Below, one piece after another: positions 59,243-64,000 of a stretch of DNA of 64,000 bases. The position numbers and the translations under genes are program-made. Position 1 is the stretch's first letter; each line of letters starts with the position of its first letter. The stretch comes from Brevibacterium senegalense (GTDB taxonomy: Bacteria; Actinomycetota; Actinomycetes; Actinomycetales; Brevibacteriaceae), in contig NZ_HE978610.1 in assembly GCF_000285835.1 (NCBI RefSeq), positions 1 to 64,000 of the forward strand. The letters run 5' to 3'. The notes under the pieces are model-generated. The model saw only the letters and a list, made by a program, of their open reading frames with translations. It made no database searches and had not been told where the DNA came from.

Positions 59243-60529
59243 ATGAGCACAGAGGACCTCGCAGAGTTCTTCGACCGTCCCGGCACCGGCCCGCTGTCCG
59301 GCATCGTGGTCGCGGACTTCTCCCGCGTGCTCGCGGGACCGTACGCGACGATGATGCTCGCGGACCTGGGCGCGACCGTCATCAAGGTCGAGGGGCCCGG
59401 CGGCGACGACACCCGCAGCTGGCAGCCGCCGGTGCGCGGCGAGGACGCGACGTACTACCTGTCGATCAACCGCAACAAGTACGACATCGTCCTGGACCTG
59501 ACGGACGCGGACGACCGCGGAGTCGCCCAGGAGCTGGCCCGGCGCGCGGACGTCGTCGTGGAGAACTTCAAGCCCGGCGGACTCACGAAGTACGGGCTCG
59601 ACTACGACGCGGTGAAGGAGGCGAACCCGGAGGTCGTGTACGCGTCCGTGACCGGGTTCGGCCCCCAGAACCCGCAGCCCGGCTACGACCTGCTGGTCCA
59701 GGGGCTGTCCGGCTTCATGTCCCTGACCGGCGCCGCGGACGGCGAGCCCTATCGCGCCGGAGTGGCGATCTTCGACGTCATGACGGGGCTGCACACGACG
59801 ATCGGGATCCTCGCCGCCCTCCAGCACCGCGGGAAGACCGGCGAGGGGCAGAAGGTCGACACGAACCTCCTGTCGTCCGCGATGTCCGGGCTGGTGAACC
59901 AGTCGAGCGCGTACGTGGCCGGCGGTGCGGTCCCGCACCGGATGGGCAACGAGCACCCCAGCCTGTACCCGTACCAGCCCATGCCCACGAAGGAGGGCGA
60001 CCTCATCATCGCGTGCGGCAACGACCGCCAGTTCGCGATGCTCGCGAACACCGTGGGCCGCCCGGAATGGCTCGAGGACGAGCGCTTCGCCCGCGCCGTG
60101 CCCCGCAACTCGCATCGCAAGGAGCTGGAGCCGCTGCTCATCGAGGCGCTGTCCCACAAGGACGCGCAGGAGTGGTTCGCCCTGCTGACGGACGCGGGCA
60201 TGCCGTGCGCGCCCATCAACTCGATCGAGCAGGGCGTCCAGCTGGCGGAGTCGATGGGCCTGGAGCCCGCTGTCGACACCGGCACCGGCGACCGCGTCAT
60301 CCCCACCGTCCGCAATCCGATCAGCCTGTCGAAGTCGCCGGTCGGCTACGACCTGGCGCCGCCGGCGCTGGGGCAGGACTCGGACCTGGTCCGCCGCTGG
60401 CTCGCCTCGCCGTCCTCCACCGGCACCGCCGCCGAGGTCGGGGCCGGGACCCAGGCGACCGGGGCCTCGGCGACCCGGACTCAGGTGACCGAGGCCTCGG
60501 CGACCGGGACCCCCGTGACGGAGGACTGA
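59243..60529 (+). CDS. CaiB/BaiF family III CoA-transferase
   Basis: The 428-residue protein is a well-conserved family III CoA-transferase: VVADFSRVLAGPYATMMLADLG, ATVIKVEGPGGDDTR, YYLSINRNK, and the catalytic aspartate D149 in a PGYDLLVQG motif. The C-terminal about 35 residues are a low-complexity tail made of a 30-bp DNA repeat. GAGGAG lies nine bases before the ATG. It is the third gene of the CoA-transferase operon and is followed six bases later by an MFS transporter, which may import the acid it activates (inference). Confidence 0.93.
   Translation: MSTEDLAEFFDRPGTGPLSGIVVADFSRVLAGPYATMMLADLGATVIKVEGPGGDDTRSWQPPVRGEDATYYLSINRNKYDIVLDLTDADDRGVAQELARRADVVVENFKPGGLTKYGLDYDAVKEANPEVVYASVTGFGPQNPQPGYDLLVQGLSGFMSLTGAADGEPYRAGVAIFDVMTGLHTTIGILAALQHRGKTGEGQKVDTNLLSSAMSGLVNQSSAYVAGGAVPHRMGNEHPSLYPYQPMPTKEGDLIIACGNDRQFAMLANTVGRPEWLEDERFARAVPRNSHRKELEPLLIEALSHKDAQEWFALLTDAGMPCAPINSIEQGVQLAESMGLEPAVDTGTGDRVIPTVRNPISLSKSPVGYDLAPPALGQDSDLVRRWLASPSSTGTAAEVGAGTQATGASATRTQVTEASATGTPVTED
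60449..60526 (+). repeat. In-frame 30-bp tandem repeat at the 3' end of the CaiB gene
   Basis: Units at 60449-60478 and 60479-60508 and a partial third to 60526 encode TQATGASATR, TQVTEASATG and TPVTED. It lengthens the C-terminal tail without touching the catalytic core, like the 18-bp array in dsdA. Confidence 0.75.
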
Positions 60530-60535
60530 GCACAG

Positions 60536-61948
60536 GTGGGCCGCCGGTCCGAGGCGGGACAGGATCCGGTGGGCGGCGACCGCGACGCCGGGCGTGCGCC
60601 GGGCCGGCTTGCCTACGTCGCGCTGCTGGGGACGACGTCCGCCGGCACCGTGGGCGGCACGATCATCAACGCGCCGCTGGAATGGATCAAGCTGGAGTTC
60701 GGGGCCTCGGACTCGCGGGTCGTGCTGGCGGTCGCGGCGTACACGGTCGCGATGGCGGTGTTCATCCCGCTGGCCGGCTGGCTGTGCGACCGGCTGGGGC
60801 CCATCCGGGTCCTCATGCTGGGGCTGGCGGTGCTGGCGGCCGCGCAGCTGGCGGCGGTCCTATCGGTCAACCTCGAGATGCTCATCGCGCTGCGGGCCCT
60901 CCAGGGGATGGCGTGCGCGACGTTCCCGCCCGGAGTGCAGCGGGCGCTGCCGGCGCTGTGGCCGCACAAGGGTGCGGCGGCGCTGGCGGCGTGGGCTTCC
61001 GCGATCGGAGTGGGGCAGGCGGTGGGGCCGCCGATCGGCGGGGTGATCGCGCAGTTCGTGGGCTGGCGGGGCGTCTTCGGCTTCGCAGGTGTCCTGTCCG
61101 GGCTGCTGCTGGTGGCCGTCGTGCTGACGGTGCCGCGGATCCCGGGGCGGAAGGTGCCGATCCACGCGCCGGGCGTGCTGGTCCTCATGCTGTCGATCGG
61201 GCTGTTCGTCGTCGCGGCGACGATGGTGGGCCAGCGGGCGCCCTGGGGCCAGGACGTGCTGGTCGCCGGTGCCGCGCTGGTGAGCGGGGTCGCGTTCCTC
61301 GTGATCGCGGCGCGCCGGTCGGAGAAGCTGGTGGCCCCGCGGGCGCTGCTGGAGCGGCGGTACACGCGGGCGACGGCGATGGCCGCGTCGACGATGTTCA
61401 TCATGGGCATCGTGCTCACCTCGCTGCCGCTGTGGCTGGCGCAGGTGCTGGAGCTGGGGCCGGGGCCCGTCGGCGTCATCGTCTTCGCGATGGCCGCGGC
61501 GATGGCGACGTCCGCGAAGCTCACCTCTGCGGTGCGGCGGGTGTGGGGCGGCTGGGTGACCTCGATCGCGGCGCTGGTCGTGCTCATGGCGGTGCCCCTG
61601 CTGCTGGGGCTGTGGCTGGATGTGGGGCCGGGCGGGTCCGCGGTCGTGGTCCAGGCGCTCGTCATCGTGCTGGCGCTGCTGACGATGGGCGTGGCGATCA
61701 ACGCGGGGCAGAGCATCGCCGCGTTCTCCGTGTCGCTGTCCGACACGGGGCGGAACTCGCTGGCGTTCGGGATGCACAACACGGCCCGTTTCGTGGGGAT
61801 GGCGCTGGGCTTCTCCTGGACCGCGCTGCTGTACCCGCTGGGGTCGATGGTGCTCACCTTCACGGGAGCGCTGGTGGCCGCGGGGGTGACGCTGTGGCTC
61901 GTGGTGGCGGGCGGGCCCCTGGACGGCAGGCGCGTCGAGGTGGGGTGA
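60536..61948 (+). CDS. MFS transporter, DHA2 (14-helix) family
   Basis: The 470-residue membrane protein has about 13-14 hydrophobic segments, the MFS motif A-like GWLCDRLGPIRVLMLGL after helix 2, and a motif-C-like GVGQAVGPPIGG in helix 5. DHA2 members export drugs or move organic acids. The GTG start is six bases after the CaiB stop, so it belongs to the CoA-transferase operon and may handle the pathway substrate. Arg/Asp at the N-terminus form a short cytoplasmic tail. Confidence 0.9.
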   Translation: MGRRSEAGQDPVGGDRDAGRAPGRLAYVALLGTTSAGTVGGTIINAPLEWIKLEFGASDSRVVLAVAAYTVAMAVFIPLAGWLCDRLGPIRVLMLGLAVLAAAQLAAVLSVNLEMLIALRALQGMACATFPPGVQRALPALWPHKGAAALAAWASAIGVGQAVGPPIGGVIAQFVGWRGVFGFAGVLSGLLLVAVVLTVPRIPGRKVPIHAPGVLVLMLSIGLFVVAATMVGQRAPWGQDVLVAGAALVSGVAFLVIAARRSEKLVAPRALLERRYTRATAMAASTMFIMGIVLTSLPLWLAQVLELGPGPVGVIVFAMAAAMATSAKLTSAVRRVWGGWVTSIAALVVLMAVPLLLGLWLDVGPGGSAVVVQALVIVLALLTMGVAINAGQSIAAFSVSLSDTGRNSLAFGMHNTARFVGMALGFSWTALLYPLGSMVLTFTGALVAAGVTLWLVVAGGPLDGRRVEVG

Positions 61949-61981
61949 CGCGGCGGCGCTGCCGGGTGGACCCGGGTGTTC

Positions 61982-62018
61982 TAGGATGAGGATTCGAACG
62001 CTTGTTTAACGGGCGTTC
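61982..62018 (+). promoter_or_regulatory. -10 box and two overlapping operators upstream of the truncated MFS gene
   Basis: TAGGAT at 61982-61987 is followed by GAACGCTTGTTT (61996-62007) and TAACGGGCGTTC (62007-62018). Each fits the GAACGnnCGTTC palindrome with one perfect half and one relaxed half; they share one base. Two adjacent sites suggest cooperative binding of two repressor dimers. Confidence 0.6.
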
Positions 62019-62044
62019 GACTGGCGACGGAGCGGGGGCGACAG

Positions 62045-62968
62045 GTGGAGGACCGGGAACCGGGCGGCGCTGCCCCGACCGTCTGGCCGCTCTACGTCGT
62101 GACGTTCCTGGCGACCTACACGATCGCGGTCGCCGCGATCTCGGCCCCGGGGATCCAGCGCGAGCTGGCGATCGGGGATTCGGGGATCTCCCTGGTCGTG
62201 GGCGCGTACTCCGCGACGTTCGCGGCGGGTCTCATCTTCTTCGGCCGTGTGGGCGATCGGTGGGGGCGCAGGCGGATGTTTCGCATCGGCACGCTGGCGC
62301 TGGCGGTCATGGCGCTCCTGACGGCGGCCGCGCCCACCTTCGGTCTGCTCATCGTCGCCCGCCTGCTGCAGGGGGTCGCCGCCGCCGTCACGACCCCGCA
62401 GACGCTCGCCAGCATCCAGGCGGTGCTCCGGGGGAGCGCGCGCCTGCGGGCGGTGGGCCTCTACAGCGTGTTCGCCGGCAGCGGGACCGTCGCCGGGCAG
62501 GTGCTGGGCGGCCTCATCAACAGCGCATTCGGGCCGCACTGGGGCTGGAGGGCGGCGTTCGCGAGCGTGGGGATCGCGGCCCTCATCGCGTGGTGGGGAG
62601 CGTCGCATCTGACGGAGTCGCGATCGGCGTCGCCGCTGGGACTGGACGGCCGCGGCTCCGTGCTCGTCGCGACCGCCCTGCTGCTCCTCATTGCGGGACT
62701 CACGAGTGCCGCGAGCATCGACCTGTCGTCGATCGCGGGTGGACAGGGGGCCTCGGCGGGGGTCGTCTGGGGACCGTGGAGCCCGCTCATGATGACGGGG
62801 GTGCTGCTGGCGGCCTCAGCGCCCAATGGAAAGTACACCCCGAGTGGTTGCGACGATTCTAGCCCCCTCGCCTCGCCATGCCTTTGGCGGTCCTGCCAAT
62901 CGGTGACGAGCATGCCGCCGTCATGCCGGACACGAACCGGGCATTCGCGGCGAAATGACTCGGCCTAG
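62045..62968 (+). pseudogene. MFS transporter truncated after about 258 residues
   Basis: A GTG-started frame encodes a DHA2-type MFS protein: helices 1-8, motif A GRVGDRWGRRRMFR and motif C GSGTVAGQVLGG. Normal members are about 450-500 residues. At about 62818 (LLAAS) the hydrophobic pattern ends and the frame continues with unrelated Ser/Pro/Cys-rich residues to 62968. The second half of the transporter is missing and the following DNA is less GC-rich, so the gene was cut by insertion, deletion or recombination. The intact promoter and operators remain. Confidence 0.8.
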
Positions 62969-63071
62969 TGGGCCACACCGATCGCTTCTTCTCATCCACC
63001 CACTGGGTGTCTCGGCAGGACACGGCTGTGAGAGTCCCAACGGCTGGAGGACAGGAGGGACTCGAACGATC
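62822..63071. other. Non-coding junction sequence after the MFS truncation
   Basis: About 250 bases with no recognised gene. Composition is visibly less GC-rich than the rest of the window. It begins CCCAATGGAAAGTACACC, where the MFS homology stops. No inverted-repeat ends or transposase gene were found, so the cause of the break cannot be named. Confidence 0.45.
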
Positions 63072-63077
63072 TAGGCT
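63072..63077 (+). promoter_or_regulatory. -10 box of leaderless promoter for the maleylpyruvate isomerase homologue
   Basis: TAGGCT followed by six bases (cgaccc) and the GTG at 63084. Confidence 0.5.
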
Positions 63078-63083
63078 CGACCC

Positions 63084-63704
63084 GTGGACACGATGGCCGC
63101 CGCGGTGCAGGAGAGAGCGGAGCTGCTCGACCTCTTGGAGGATCTCAGTGCAGACGAATGGTCGGTGCAGTCATTGTGCACGGCCTGGACGGTACGAGAC
63201 GTCGTCGCGCACCTTCTCAGCTATGAAGGTGTAGCCATGGCTGATCTCCTGAAGCGGATGATCCGGGGAAGAGCGCAGTTCGATCGAATCAACGCCCTGT
63301 CCGCCAGAGATCTCCAGCGGCTGGAACCTGTCGAGTTGATTGATCGGTTGCGGGCCTTTCCCAAGCCGACCGGTCTCACCGCCGCGCGGGGTGGCGCCGT
63401 AGGACTGGTCGATTGTCTTCTGCATCAGCAGGACATCCGGCGACCTCTGGGACGGCCGCGTGCGATCGATCCGGAAAGACTCCGCTACGCGCTCGGCTTT
63501 GCAGTCACAGCCCCGCCTCTTCGAGGCTTCTGGCACGTTCGCGGGACACGCGTCGTCGCCACCGACGTGGACTGGGCCCACGGCCGAGGGCCCGAAGCCC
63601 GAGGCCTGGCGGAAGCAGTCCTCATGACTCTCGCGGGCCGCTCAGGCCCTGCTCGGGAACTGGATGGCCCGGGGGCCGCAACGCTCCGGCGTCGCCTCGG
63701 CTAA
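63084..63704 (+). CDS. Maleylpyruvate isomerase / DinB-like mycothiol-dependent family protein
   Basis: The 206-residue protein has the N-terminal helical bundle of mycothiol-dependent maleylpyruvate isomerase homologues: LCTAWTVRDVVAHLLSYE with the metal histidine, and LVDCLLHQQDIRRPLG with the second histidine and acidic ligand. Many members act in mycothiol-dependent isomerization or detoxification, but most are uncharacterized. GTG 63084 is supported by TAGGCT six bases upstream. Codon use is less GC-biased than the window average, consistent with its position in a different-composition segment. Confidence 0.85.
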   Translation: MDTMAAAVQERAELLDLLEDLSADEWSVQSLCTAWTVRDVVAHLLSYEGVAMADLLKRMIRGRAQFDRINALSARDLQRLEPVELIDRLRAFPKPTGLTAARGGAVGLVDCLLHQQDIRRPLGRPRAIDPERLRYALGFAVTAPPLRGFWHVRGTRVVATDVDWAHGRGPEARGLAEAVLMTLAGRSGPARELDGPGAATLRRRLG

Positions 63705-63824
63705 GCACACGGGTCAGCCCAGAAAGACTGGGGCGGCCTCAACGAGCTCGAAGAGCACCTGACCGACCCGACGACGCAGAACAAAATGCTGCGTGGAGCC
63801 AGACTCGGCATGGAATCCGCGTGA
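63705..63824 (+). pseudogene. 39-codon coding remnant of unknown protein
   Basis: Directly after the stop of the isomerase homologue the same frame continues to a TGA at 63822-63824. It encodes a helical, charged stretch (DWGGLNELEEHLTDPT, then a KMLRGARLGMESA end) that reads like the C-terminus of a real protein. It has no start codon or ribosome site. The family was not recognised. Confidence 0.4.
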
Positions 63825-64000
63825 TTCCGGTCGCCTGATCATGCAGAGAGCGTCATGAGATGCATAATTTGCTTGATTTTGGTCCCCTTCTGGTCCCCTT
63901 GAAACAGGGCTCCCGACAGCTACGGCTTCACGTCAGCACACAGTCGTTGCCAGGAGGCACTTACGCTCGGCGTGGCTCGACCTTCACTGCGGTTCGCATG
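63825..64000. other. AT-richer non-coding end of window with a TGGTCCCCTT direct repeat
   Basis: No gene is supported. TGGTCCCCTT occurs at 63880-63889 and again at 63891-63900, after an AT-rich stretch (TGCATAATTTGCTTGATTTT). Short direct repeats of this kind can occur at integration sites, but no integrase or tRNA is visible in the window, so an attachment site is only a possibility. Confidence 0.3.

Noticed and set aside
63880-63900. Phage or island attachment site
   Set aside because: Only a 10-base direct repeat is seen; there is no integrase, tRNA or second att copy in the window.

Overview
The window is a high-GC, gene-dense stretch of an actinobacterial chromosome. A mycothiol-type maleylpyruvate isomerase homologue, a DUF222 protein, many apparently leaderless genes and a fused oleBC gene point to Actinobacteria, most likely Micrococcales. 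The sequence alone does not fix the genus. No rRNA, tRNA or CRISPR array was found.

Layout. 1-1.7 kb holds a partial DUF222 gene and a 25-bp tandem repeat. 1.7-9.6 kb holds an enolase-superfamily racemase/OSBS divergent from an Lrp regulator, then an AbgT transporter divergent from an amidase-dsdA operon across a perfect palindrome, then a DUF2975/HTH pair. 9.7-14.6 kb holds an M20 peptidase, a GCS2-type ligase, an aminotransferase and an HhH/DUF1801 protein. 14.8-17.2 kb is a PucR regulator flanked by two genes that have lost their 5' ends. 17.3-24.1 kb has a beta-lactamase-fold hydrolase, an ArsR regulator, a heme oxygenase with a damaged start and a heterodimeric ABC exporter.

24.1-31.9 kb is fatty-acid and propionate activation and oxidation: prpE, two acyl-CoA ligases (one frameshifted) and two acyl-CoA dehydrogenases. 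32.1-37.1 kb is an oleA-oleBC-oleD operon for head-to-head long-chain olefin synthesis, which would draw on the same acyl-CoA pool. 37.3-48.8 kb mixes small transporters and hydrolases with an enoyl-CoA hydratase, a MaoC-dehydrogenase-SDR operon, cardiolipin synthase and a YtxH-like protein. 48.9-50.2 kb is a scar where a truncated LuxR gene meets a truncated LPXTG gene. 50.2-53.8 kb has an FGGY kinase and etfBA, the electron acceptor for the dehydrogenases. 53.8-61.9 kb is a CoA-transferase/thiolase/CaiB catabolic cluster around a LysR regulator. 62-64 kb has an MFS gene cut off in mid-sequence, followed by less GC-rich sequence with remnants.

Regulation visible in the sequence. A palindrome GAACGnnCGTTC, or a degenerate version, lies just downstream of the -10 box of four lipid-related transcription units, suggesting one TetR-like regulon whose repressor gene is not in this window. 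Nine genes have a TAnnnT box exactly six bases before the start codon (a tenth has seven), the arrangement expected of leaderless transcripts. Several genes are broken: two single-base frameshifts in G/C runs, four N-terminal truncations, one C-terminal truncation and a damaged heme oxygenase start.
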